A stretch of 64,000 nt of DNA, taken from NCBI GenBank assembly GCA_963824985.1, contig CAWGRQ010000047.1, positions 263,078 through 327,077 on the forward strand. Reading direction: 5' to 3'. The translations under genes and the position numbers were made by a program. This DNA is from JAFNAG01 sp963824985 (GTDB taxonomy: Bacteria; Acidobacteriota; UBA6911). The notes under the pieces were generated by a model, which did no database searches, was not told where the DNA came from, and worked only from the letters and a program-made list of their open reading frames with translations. Below, one piece after another: positions 1 to 9,734 of this stretch (position 1 is its first letter; every line of letters starts with the position of its first letter).

Positions 1-8
1 CTGGGCTT

Positions 9-479
9 ATGTCCACACGAATCGGAACCGTTAGACAATTCCGCCCCGAGGACGCAGAGGACTGCAGCCGCCTGGTGTGCTCCTGCCTCGATCAGGATGG
101 GTCGCTTTCCGAATCCGCCCGACAGGCGCTTGTCCAGCTGGAATCTCCCGCCGCGATGCGCGAGCGGGCCATGTTGTTTTACCTCGCTGTGCACGCGGGT
201 GAGACCGGGATTCTCGGAATCGGCGGGGTGGAAATGAATGAAATCCGGCTTGTGTACGTGCACCCCGCGCACCGTCGCCTGGGAGTCGGCAGAGCTCTCC
301 TCGGGCATCTGGAAGCTCTGATTCCACCGGCTCTTTTTGGAGATGTGTTCGTCTATGCCCTCCCGGAAGCTGCCGGCTTTTATCGCGCTAACGGCTACCG
401 CGCCGGTGGCGAACATGTATTTACATTCAGGGATGTTTCCATCCCCACCATCTTCATGACCAGGAGCCTGTCCCGATGA
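9..479 (+). CDS. GNAT family N-acetyltransferase
   Basis: This 156-residue protein has the GNAT fold size. The acetyl-CoA pyrophosphate-binding motif A is visible as HPAHRRLGVGRALL (about residues 87-100), preceded by a beta strand (IRLVYV) and followed by helix alpha3. It should transfer an acetyl group from acetyl-CoA to an amine, but the substrate cannot be read from sequence. The layout (acceptor part, motif A, C-terminal YRANGYR) resembles ArsN2/ArgA-C-like small GNATs. The ATG start begins with MSTRIGTVRQF, and no clear Shine-Dalgarno is visible because the window starts 8 bases upstream. The stop overlaps the next gene by 4 bases (ATGA), suggesting translational coupling with the amidohydrolase. 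Confidence 0.88.
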   Translation: MSTRIGTVRQFRPEDAEDCSRLVCSCLDQDGSLSESARQALVQLESPAAMRERAMLFYLAVHAGETGILGIGGVEMNEIRLVYVHPAHRRLGVGRALLGHLEALIPPALFGDVFVYALPEAAGFYRANGYRAGGEHVFTFRDVSIPTIFMTRSLSR

Positions 480-2155
480 ACAGTTTGAATTCCAGAGGTT
501 TCAATGGTGATCCCGGGCCCGGGGCTTTGGCCCAACAGGTCGCCGATCTGATCGTGACCGGTGCCGCGGTCTGGACGGGCGACCCGGCTCAACCTGAAGC
601 CGAGGCTGTCGCCATTCGGGGCGACCGCATTGTGGCGGTCGGCAGCGCGGCCGAAATCGAGGCGTGGCGCGGCCGCGCCACCCGCGTCATCGCGGCCGCA
701 GGGCGGTTGCTCCTCCCCGGCTTCAACGACGCACATGTCCATTTCATCGATGGCGGTCTGCAATTGGACAACGTCAACCTCAAGGATGCCGCCGGAACCG
801 GAGAATTCATCCGCCGCGTCGGCGTGCAAGCGGAGAGAACCGTAACCGGGGAGTGGATTCTGGGCGGGGGGTGGGATGAGCAGAGGTGGGACCGGCCGGC
901 ACTGCCCGTCAAGGAAATGATTGACCCGGTCACGCGCGAGGTCCCAGTTCTGATCCATCGTTCCGATTTGCACACGGCTCTGGCCAATTCGCTGGGCTTG
1001 CGCCTGGCCGGCGTCACTTCCGCCACCCCGGATCCGGTTGGCGGAACCATCGTGCGGGATGCCGCGGGAAACCCGACCGGGATCCTCAAGGATGCCGCCA
1101 TCAACCTGGTGGCCGGCATCATCCCGCCGATTTCACCCGAGCGCCGGTTGCGCGCGGCCCAAAAAGCGCTGGCGCATGCCGCGGCTCTCGGAGTCACCAG
1201 CGTCCACCACATGAATGCCGGCTCCGACGATATCGCCCTGTTTGCGGAACTCGGCGCCCGCGGCGAATTGACCACGCGCATCTATGCGGTCCCTTCGGCT
1301 TCGGAGTGGGCGGGAGCGCTCCCGGCGGCGATCAGCAACGTGCCGGCCTCGCCGGCGTTGCGCGTCGGCGCGGTGAAAGGCTTTGCCGACGGTTCTCTGG
1401 GGTCGGCGACGGCTCTCTTTTTTGAACCATACGCGGATGCACCCGAAACGTGCGGTCTCTTGACCGACGAAATGCATCCGCGCGCCGCGTTGCTGGCGCG
1501 TCTGGTGCAAGCCGATAAAGCCGCCCTGCAGGTCTGCTGGCACGCCATCGGCGACCGGGCCGTCTCATTGACCCTCGATCTGTTCGACGACATCGTGCGC
1601 TCGAATGGTCTCCGGGACCGACGCTTCCGCATCGAACACGCTCAACACGTGGCGCCACCGGACTTTGAGCGGTTCAGACTTCTGCCGGTAATCGCTTCCG
1701 TGCAACCGTATCATGTGATCGATGATGGCTGCTGGGCCGCGCGGCGCCTCGGAGCGGGACGCCTGAAAACCAGCTATCCTTACCGCACTTTCCTCGATCA
1801 GGGCGTGCGGCTGGCGCTCGGAACCGACTGGTATGTCGCGCCTCTCAACCCCATGCTTACGCTCCACGCCGCAACGTCGCGATTGACATTGGATGGTCTG
1901 AATCCCCGGGGTTGGATCCCGGAACAGAAGCTCTCCATGGCCGAGGCGGTTTCCGCCTACACTGCCGGATCCGCCTATGCGGAGTTTCAGGAAGTCGTGA
2001 AAGGAACGATTACCACGGGCAAGTTTGCCGACCTGGTATTGCTCGACCGCAACATCTTCACAATCGATCCGGTGGAAGTGCCCGGGGTGGCCGTCGACGC
2101 CACCGTCGTGGGCGGCCGGATCGTTTACACAAATCCACCCGCCGCGTGGCCATGA
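476..2155 (+). CDS. YtcJ-like amidohydrolase family protein
   Basis: This 559-residue metal-dependent hydrolase belongs to the amidohydrolase superfamily, YtcJ/exoenzyme-regulatory AepA-like group. Visible motifs are GFNDAHVHF (HxH metal ligands, about residue 83), a GGGWDEQRW segment typical of YtcJ proteins, HAIGDRAV, IEHAQHV (metal-binding His) and LGTDWYVAPLNP with the catalytic Asp. The C-terminal GKFADLVLLDRN is the usual small beta-sandwich closing segment. It probably hydrolyses an amide or similar C-N bond in the cytoplasm, with substrate unknown. The start overlaps the GNAT stop by four bases, so the two are probably co-translated. No signal peptide is seen, although the first 25 residues are longer than the core needs. 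Confidence 0.9.
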   Translation: MNSLNSRGFNGDPGPGALAQQVADLIVTGAAVWTGDPAQPEAEAVAIRGDRIVAVGSAAEIEAWRGRATRVIAAAGRLLLPGFNDAHVHFIDGGLQLDNVNLKDAAGTGEFIRRVGVQAERTVTGEWILGGGWDEQRWDRPALPVKEMIDPVTREVPVLIHRSDLHTALANSLGLRLAGVTSATPDPVGGTIVRDAAGNPTGILKDAAINLVAGIIPPISPERRLRAAQKALAHAAALGVTSVHHMNAGSDDIALFAELGARGELTTRIYAVPSASEWAGALPAAISNVPASPALRVGAVKGFADGSLGSATALFFEPYADAPETCGLLTDEMHPRAALLARLVQADKAALQVCWHAIGDRAVSLTLDLFDDIVRSNGLRDRRFRIEHAQHVAPPDFERFRLLPVIASVQPYHVIDDGCWAARRLGAGRLKTSYPYRTFLDQGVRLALGTDWYVAPLNPMLTLHAATSRLTLDGLNPRGWIPEQKLSMAEAVSAYTAGSAYAEFQEVVKGTITTGKFADLVLLDRNIFTIDPVEVPGVAVDATVVGGRIVYTNPPAAWP

Positions 2156-2231
2156 CCGCGCGGCCTGCGGGGGGGTGTTGCCCGGAGCGCACGTGTGGAT
2201 TTAAGGCGGAAACCGAGGGGGGAGAGATACG

Positions 2232-2933
2232 ATGAAAATTCTGGCCGTTTTTGCCCATCCGGATGACGAGGCATTCGGTCCGGCGGGAACCCTGTCTCGT
2301 TATGCGGCAACCGGGCACACGGTGCGCCTGGTCACGATGACCCACGGGGAAGCCGGCAGCCTGGGACCGGCTAAACACCTCACTCATCGCGAACTCGCCC
2401 GTCTTCGCGCGGACGAACTTCGCTGCTCCGCTGCAGCCCTGTTCGTGTCCACCCTCGACATTTACAGCCTTCCCGACGGCGGGCTCGCTGAATTACCACC
2501 CGAGGAAGGCATGGCCATCATCCGCCGGGAGATCGGATTCTTTCAGCCCGACGCTCTGATCACCTTCCATTCAGCCGGCATTTCCGGCCATCCGGATCAC
2601 CGGACTGTCGCCCGCTGGTGCCTGCAAGCGGTTCAGGAAAGCGTCGATTCTCCGCGGTTGTTCGCCTATGGGATCTCACCGGGTCAAGCCGAGCAGATTC
2701 GCCATCGGCGGCTGGAGCCGATCCCGGAAGATGAGATCAGCCATGTGATCGACGTGTCCCGATATCTGGACTATAAGTTTCAGGCCATCCGATGTCATCA
2801 ATCGCAGGCCGAATCGTGGGAGAAAATGCAGACCGTGCCGGGAGGCGTGACATCCTTCCTGCAGAAAGAGCACTTTTCACTTGTCTGGCCGCCGGTCGCC
2901 GACGGCGTTCGCCGGGACCGCCTCGAGGATTAG
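2232..2933 (+). CDS. PIG-L family deacetylase (LmbE-like)
   Basis: This 233-residue protein has the LmbE/PIG-L zinc deacetylase signature. AHPDDE at residues 9-14 supplies zinc ligands and the catalytic Asp, and HSAGISGHPDH (about residues 116-126) supplies the third ligand. The family removes acetyl groups from N-acetylglucosamine-type sugars, for example in mycothiol or bacillithiol synthesis, and the specific substrate here is not clear. The start has a purine-rich Shine-Dalgarno (GGGGGGAGAG) about 5 bases upstream. It lies 76 bases after the amidohydrolase and on the same strand, so it could belong to the same transcript. It converges with the exonuclease gene. Confidence 0.9.
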   Translation: MKILAVFAHPDDEAFGPAGTLSRYAATGHTVRLVTMTHGEAGSLGPAKHLTHRELARLRADELRCSAAALFVSTLDIYSLPDGGLAELPPEEGMAIIRREIGFFQPDALITFHSAGISGHPDHRTVARWCLQAVQESVDSPRLFAYGISPGQAEQIRHRRLEPIPEDEISHVIDVSRYLDYKFQAIRCHQSQAESWEKMQTVPGGVTSFLQKEHFSLVWPPVADGVRRDRLED

Positions 2934-2945
2934 CCTGCTTGAGTG

Positions 2946-2960
2946 CGGGGAGCTGCCCCG
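2946..2960. terminator. possible weak bidirectional terminator hairpin
   Basis: A 5-bp GC stem (CGGGG, loop AGCTG, CCCCG) fills the 28-base gap between two convergent genes. There is no good T-run on either side, so this is a weak candidate based on position and symmetry only. Confidence 0.3.
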
Positions 2961-2961
2961 A

Positions 2962-3729
2962 TCATGAAAACGAAGCAATTACCGGAGCGTGATCGGACGG
3001 TTTTTCGCCCTTGCGTTCCTCACGATCCACTTCAACTCCGGTGCATCGCCGCGCCAGGGGCGCGCTCGCCAGGATATGATCGATGCGCATCCCCCAGCCC
3101 CGGTGAAACGCGCCGCCGCGATAGTCCCACCACGTATACACACCCGCCTCGGGATGATGAAAGCGGAGTGTATCGACGAATCCCCACTCAAGAATCTTGC
3201 CAAATGCCCCCCGCTCGGGATCGCTGCACAGAATCTGGCCGCGCCATTGCTCCGGGTCCCAGACATCAAGGTCTTCGGGCGCCACGTTGAAATCGCCGCA
3301 GAGCAGAACCTCCGCCTTAGGATCACAGCCATCGAGCACAGCGCGCAGGCGCTGAAACCAGGCCAGTTTGTACCGGTACTTCTCAGACTCCACGGACTGA
3401 CCGTTCGGCGCATACATGTTGAAGATGCGCATCCCTTCAATGGTCGCCGACAACATCCGGCAGTCCGAATCGGAGGCGTCTCCCGGAAGAGCACGAACAA
3501 CATCGCGCGCGGGGAATTTCGTCAGGATGGCGACCCCGTTATAGGCCTTTTGCCCGTTGACTATGCACTGATATCCGGCCTCCGCCAGAGGCGCCGCGGG
3601 AAAGTCCTCGTCGACCACCTTGGTTTCCTGAAGGCAGACGACCGATGGCTGTCTTCGCTGCAGCCAGTCAAGCAGGCGGGGCAGGCGCATTCTCACCGAG
3701 TTGATGTTCCAGGTGGCCAAGGTCAGCAT
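2962..3729 (-). CDS. xthA: exodeoxyribonuclease III
   Basis: This 255-residue AP endonuclease/3'-5' exonuclease acts in base-excision repair. All family blocks are visible in order: TWNINSVRMRL at the N-terminus, LQETKV (metal-binding Glu), YNGVAILTK, NMYAPNG, CGDFNVAP (catalytic Asp and Asn), a WWDYRGGAFHRGWGMRIDHI segment and the C-terminal SDHAPV with the catalytic His. The frame can be extended upstream to 3771, but the family starts at MLTLATWNIN, and that ATG is at 3729. Length matches ExoIII. The enzyme cleaves abasic sites in the cytoplasm. It is transcribed away from the macroglobulin gene and converges with the PIG-L gene. Confidence 0.95.
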   Translation of the reverse strand: MLTLATWNINSVRMRLPRLLDWLQRRQPSVVCLQETKVVDEDFPAAPLAEAGYQCIVNGQKAYNGVAILTKFPARDVVRALPGDASDSDCRMLSATIEGMRIFNMYAPNGQSVESEKYRYKLAWFQRLRAVLDGCDPKAEVLLCGDFNVAPEDLDVWDPEQWRGQILCSDPERGAFGKILEWGFVDTLRFHHPEAGVYTWWDYRGGAFHRGWGMRIDHILASAPLARRCTGVEVDREERKGEKPSDHAPVIASFS

Positions 3730-3973
3730 GATTATCCCGGAATCATTGTAGACCGGGCGGCGAGGAATCACTGCGCTTTCTTTTTCGATTTCATCCTCCC
3801 GGCCCCTTTCAGAATCATGCCGGACGCGTGCAGCGACTTGCGTTTGGCGGCAAAGAGTGGAATCCTATGCCCGAACGGCGCTTCAAATCGAAAGGATGCT
3901 CAACCTCAGCCACCAGGCAAGGACTCCTTTCCGTGAGACAAGACTCCGATCACCTCTATGGAACCGATGCCCT

Positions 3974-6900
3974 ATGAAAGCACGATTGCTCTCGGCGATG
4001 GTAATCCTGCTGGTGTGGCAGGCCGCCTCAGGCGGTCCGGCACAGCAGCAGGCCTCAATCGAGTCGTTTTCCCCTCAGGGACGGGTCCGGCAGATCCGCC
4101 AGGTTCAGGTCCGCTTCTCCGAGCCGATGGTCCCTTTCGGCGATCTGCGCTCAATCGGCCAGCCTTTCGACGTCGCCTGCTCCGAGCCCGGAACGCCCCG
4201 CTGGGCGGATGACCGCAACTGGGTTTTCGACTTTGCGCGCGATCTTCCTGCAGGGGTGCGGTGCGAGTTCCGGGTTAGGGAAGGATTGCTCAGCCTCGCG
4301 GGCAGAACCATCGGAGGCCAGCGCAGTTTCAGCTTCTCAACCGGGGGTCCGTCGATCATGGCCAGCAATCCCTACCAGGGCTCCGAGTCGGTCGACGAGG
4401 ATCAGATCTTCATTCTCGAGCTCAACGGCAACCCGGTAGAGTCATCGATAGAACGAAACGTCTGGATGGCGATAGACGGCATCGCCAGCCGCGTGGCGAT
4501 GCGAATCGTCACAGGCAATGAGAGGGAGGACATCCTCAAGGTTGAGTACCGCTACCGGAAGCGGCCCGAAAACCTGTTGCTGCTGCAGGCCCGGCAAAAA
4601 CTTCCCGCCTCAACCCGCGTTACCCTGGTCTGGGGGCGCGGGGTCCAGTCCCTCAGCGGAGTAGCCACCGAACAGGATCAGATTCTCCCATTTGTTACGC
4701 GCAGTACGTTCACCGCCCAATTCTCCTGCGCCAGGGAGAATGCCGCCGCCCAGTGCATTCCGATCACTCCGATGTCCATCGATTTTTCCGCGCCCGTACC
4801 GTGGAGCGCGGCATCCAAAATACTCTTGAAAGGACCTGAAGGCAAGCATTGGCAACCACAGAATCCGTCCGCCACGGACGAAGACGGCTTCGTCGGTTCC
4901 GTATCCTTCAAGGGGCCTTTCCCCGAACAATCCACATTCACAGTTGAATTACCCCCCGGCATGCAGGATGACTCGGGTCGGGCGCCGGCCAACGGCGGAC
5001 AAGTATCCACTGACGGTCAAGACCGACGAGTATCCGCCTTTGGCCAAATTCGCGGCCCCGTTCGGCATATTGGAATCGAAATCCTCCCCCCTTCTTCCCG
5101 TCACCCTGCGCAACGTCGAACCCGCCGTGGCCGCGCGCATGATGGAGGTGGCGGCCGGACAGGAAAACATCGACCCGCCGCGGGAATTAGTGCTCAATCC
5201 CGACGAGCGCGTTGAAGCTGAACTCCAGGGGAAGATTTTCAAGGTTCCTGCCACCAGGGCCAACGAGATGCTGTTTTGGATCAAGAAGGTGAGCAGCCGT
5301 TCGAACGCCGATCGGGACAAATCGGTGTTCGGACCGACCACGGCGGGGCGCGCCACATCCTTCAGCATTCCAAAACTTCAGGGGACCAAGGCCTTCGAAG
5401 TGATCGGCATCCCACTCCGGTCACCCGGATTCTATGTCGTGGAGTTGGAGAGCGAGTTGCTGGGCGCCGCTCTGCTCGGCCAGGCCAAACCGATGTATGT
5501 TCCGACCACGGTGCTCGTCACCAACCTTTCGGTGCATTTCAAATGGGGGCTCGAATCTTCCCTCGTTTGGGTGACCACCCTGGACAATGCCAGACCGGTC
5601 GGCGGGAGCCTGGTGCGGGTACATGATTGCGAAGGTAAGGCGCTGTGGGAAGGCACCACCGACCGGGACGGGATTGCCCGCATAGTCAAGCTCCCCGCTG
5701 CCAACGAACTGACCCGATGTTCCTATGACCGTCTCGACTCAGGACTGCTGATTTCGGCCGAGTCGGGCGGCGACATGGCGTTCGTGCACACCAGCTGGGA
5801 CGACGGGATCGAGCCCTGGAGATTTCAGCTGCCCACCGATTGGGACCCGACTCTCGATGCCGCCCACACCATCTTTGACCGGACCCTGTTTCGCCCCGGC
5901 GAAACCGTGCACATGAAACACTTGTGGCGGCGCCGCACGCTCGCCGGTTTCGCACTGGCCCCAGATCAGGCCCTTGGAAATACCGCGGAGATCGTTCATC
6001 AGGGGGGCAATCAGAAATATCAGTTGCCCCTTGCATGGAATGCCGATGGAAGCGCCGAAACTACCTGGACCATTCCAAAGGAGGCGATGCTCGGATCCTA
6101 TGCCGTGATTCTGCACGCGGCTTCCAATCCCGCCGACACGGAATCCGGCGATGCCAATGGCGCCATCGCATCGGGAACCTTCCGGGTGGAGGAATACCGG
6201 GTGCCCCTGATGCGGGCGATCATCCGCCCACCCGCACAGGATCTCGTGGCGCCTCCGGCTGTGCCGCTGGACTTGACCGTTACCTATCTCGCCGGGGGGG
6301 GCGCCGGCCTTTTGCCGGTGAAGTTCCGCCATCTCGTGGAAACACGGTACGTCCCGGCGCCGTCCGCTTTTGAGGGTTTTACCTTCGCGAACGGAAACGT
6401 AAAAGAAGGACTTGTGCGCGGCGACACCGAAGAGGCGCCTCCGGGGCGGGTCCCGATTCAGAGTGTTGACCTGACGCTGGACCGGTCGGGTTCGGCGCGC
6501 ACGACCATTGCCGATCTGCCGGAAATCAACCAGCCGATGAGCCTGCTGGCCGAGCTCGATTTCAAGGATCCCAACGGCGAAGTGCAGACGGCCTCCACCC
6601 GGATTCCGCTGTGGCCCTCGTCACGGTTGATCGGGATCAAGCCTGACAGCTGGGTCCTGTCCCGGGAATCCACAAAATTCCAGGTGGCCGTAACGGAACT
6701 GGACGGACGGTCGGTCGCCGGAGCCCCGGTTCGTGTCGACCTCTTTCAGCGCAAAACCTATTCCCATCGCAAGCGCCTGGTGGGCGGTTTCTATGCCTAC
6801 GAACATTCGACTGAGATCAGCAGGCTCCAGACGCTGTGTACCGGTAAAACCGACCGGAGGGGATTGCTGTTGTGTGAGACCGCGGTTTCGGTCTCCGGAG

Positions 6901-9653
6901 GCCTGATCCTGGAAGCCTCGACAACGGACGTTATGGGTCATGCTTCGGCCGCCCACCGTGACATCTGGGTTTCCGGCCCCGACGACTGGTGGTTCGCCGC
7001 CGAAGACAGTGACCGTATGGATGTGCTCCCCGAAGCCAAACGTTACGAGCCGGGGGACAAAGTCCGTTTGCAGGTTCGCATGCCATTCCGCAGGGCCACG
7101 GCACTGATCACGGTAGAGCGTGAAGGGGTCGGGGAGACCTACATCAGGACTCTATCCGGCAAAGAACCGGTCATTGAGTTGCCGGTAAAAGGGCACTGGG
7201 CGCCAAACGTATTCATCTCCGTACTGGCGGTGCGCGGCCGTGTCAGCGGCGAGCAGCCCACTGCTACCGTCGACCTGGGCAAGCCCGCCTTCAGACTCGG
7301 AATAGCCGAAATCCAGGTCGGCTGGAAAGCACACGAACTGAAGGTAAAGGTGTCCTCCGATCGCCCGGTATACAGAGTGCGCGAAAAGGCCCTGACAAAG
7401 ATAAGCGTAACCACCGCCGATGGGCAACCGCTCCCCGCGGGAAGCGAGGTGGCGCTTGCGGCTGTCGACGAGGGGTTGCTGGAATTGCTCCCTAATGAAA
7501 GCTGGGACCTCCTGAATGCCATGATGGGGCGGCGAAGCTATGCCGTGCAAACCGCCACCGCCCAGATGAACGTGATCGGCAAGAGACACTTCGGCTTGAA
7601 GGCCCTGCCTCAAGGCGGCGGCGGCGGCAAGGCGCTGACGCGTGAACTTTTCGACACCTTGCTGTTTTGGAAGGGCCGGGTCAAATTGAACCAGCGGGGC
7701 GAGGCCACCGCGGAGATACCGCTCAATGACTCCCTGACGAGTTTCCGTATCGTGGCCGTGGCCACCGGAGGCGTGGACCGGTTCGGCAGCGGATCGACTA
7801 CGATTCGCACCACGCAGGACCTGATTTTATTCTCAGGCATCCCCCCGCTGATTCGCCGGGGGGATAGCGTCCGATCGACGTTTACCGTGCGCAACGCGAC
7901 GGAGCGTCCGATCCGGGCGCACATTGCAGCCCGGATGGAGCCGCAGGCGGATACGCTGCAGCCCTACGACGTGCCGCTGGCTCCGGGTGAGGCCAAAGAG
8001 ATCTCCTGGAACATCACCGCGCCCCGCGGCGCCGATTCGCTCAGGTATGAGCTTGAGGCGACTGGAGACTCGGGCGCCTCCGACCGCCTCACCGTGATGC
8101 AACGGGTGGTTCCGGCGGTGCCCCTGCGCACATGGCAGGCCACCCTGACTCAGGTGGAAAAGACCTTTTCTCTGCCGGTCGCGCCGCCGGAAGGCGCCCT
8201 CGCAGGAATGGGAGGTCTCCGTGTCGCACTGCAACCCCGGATCCTGAACGGCATGGCGGCAGTGACGGAATACATGGCGCGCTATCCCTACACGTGCATG
8301 GAGCAGGTCGTTTCCAAGGCGGTTGCGCTTCGGGATCAGACTCTCTGGGGTCGAATCACGGGGTTGTTGCCGGTCTATCTGGACGGGAACGGCCTGGCCA
8401 AATATTTCCCGTCCCTGAGCACGGGAAGCGACACTCTGACTTCCTATGTCCTGGCGATCGCGGATGAAGCGGGGTGGGATATCCCGGCACAGCCGCGAGA
8501 ACGCATGCTGTCAGGACTCCGGGAGTTCGTGGAAGGGCGTGTCGTCCGCTACTCCGATTTGCCGACCGCCGACCTCACGATCCGCAAACTGGCCGCCATC
8601 GAAGCGCTGTCCCGCTGGAAACAGGCACAGCCCGCCATGCTGGCGCCGATCACACTGGAGCCGAACCGCTGGCCCACGTCGGCGGTCATCGACTGGTTCA
8701 ATATCCTGTCGCGCCTCTCCGGCTTGCAGGATCGCGCCATTCGTCTTCAGGAAGCGCAGCAGATTCTGCGCGCCCGCCTGAATCTTCAGGGCACCACAAT
8801 GGGATTCTCCACGGAGAGGACAGACGCGCTCTGGTGGCTGATGGTTTCCGGAGACGGCAACGCCGTGCGCCTGCTTCTGAGTGTGGTCAGCGCCCCCGAT
8901 TGGAAGCAGGATATTCCCCGGCTGACGCGCGGCGCACTGGGCCGGCAGCGACGCGGGCATTGGGATACCACGGTCGCTAACGCCTGGGGTGTTTTGGCCA
9001 TGGAGAAATTCTCCCATGCGTTCGAAAGCACCCCGGTGACCGGCCAGACCACGGCATCTATTGCGGGCCAATCTCAAGCCGTCGTGTGGCAAGACAATCC
9101 GGACGGCAAAGCTCTTTCGTTCCCCTGGCCGCGGGGTCAGGCCGTTCTCGAACTGGCCATGCGCGGCACCGGCATGCCTTGGGCTTCGATTCAGAGCCTG
9201 GCCGCGGTCCCCTTGCGGGAACCGTTGAGCAGCGGATTCAAGATCACCCGGACCTTGACGGCCGTGGAACAAAAGGAAAGCGGCATCTGGAGTACCGGGG
9301 ATATCGTCCGCGTGAAACTCGACATCGAAGCGCAAGCCGATATGACCTGGGTGGTGGTCAGCGATCCCATCCCCGCAGGTTCGGCCATCCTCGGCACCGG
9401 GCTCGGGGGAGATTCCGTGTTAGCCACGCGCGGAGAAGAAAGTCGCGGATGGAACTGGCCCGCATTTGAAGAACGCTCACTTGAGGCTTACCGCGCCTAC
9501 TACCGGTTCATGCCCAAAGGATCCTTGAGCGTTGAATACACGCTGCGCCTGAACAACGCGGGGCTGTTTCAAATGCCGCCCGCGCGCGTTGAGGCCATGT
9601 ACGCACCGGAAATGTTCGGCGAGCTCCCCATTCCCACCTTCCAGGTGAAATGA
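3974..9653 (+). CDS. yfhM: bacterial alpha-2-macroglobulin (MG2 family), one internal frameshift
   Basis: Bacterial alpha-2-macroglobulins are large periplasmic protease traps. The start is set at the ATG of MKARLLSAMVILLVWQAASG, which gives a signal peptide. MG/MG2-type domains follow, then an A2M region, and the thioester motif CMEQ (codon for Cys at 8295) inside YPYTCMEQ, followed by the helical TED domain and a C-terminal receptor-like domain ending near MFGELPIPTFQ. About 1890 residues would result if the frame were continuous. It is not: the first 340 or so codons and the rest are in different frames, and the switch falls at about 4985-4997 (GRAPAN to ADKYPLTVKTDEYPP), equivalent to one extra G. 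Seven bases downstream lies pbpC territory, the classic E. coli yfhM-pbpC partnership. A real lesion or a sequencing error would look the same. Confidence 0.88.
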
Positions 9654-9734
9654 GACGCGATGTTCAGGCCGGCCGACCTTACCGATGGGATCCGAAAAAC
9701 CTCCAAGGCCTGGCTCGCGGGCCGAAAGGAGGAT

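Noticed and set aside
3857..3973. N-terminal extension of the macroglobulin frame
   Set aside because: The segment before the ATG at 3974 is not protein-like and precedes a clear signal peptide start.
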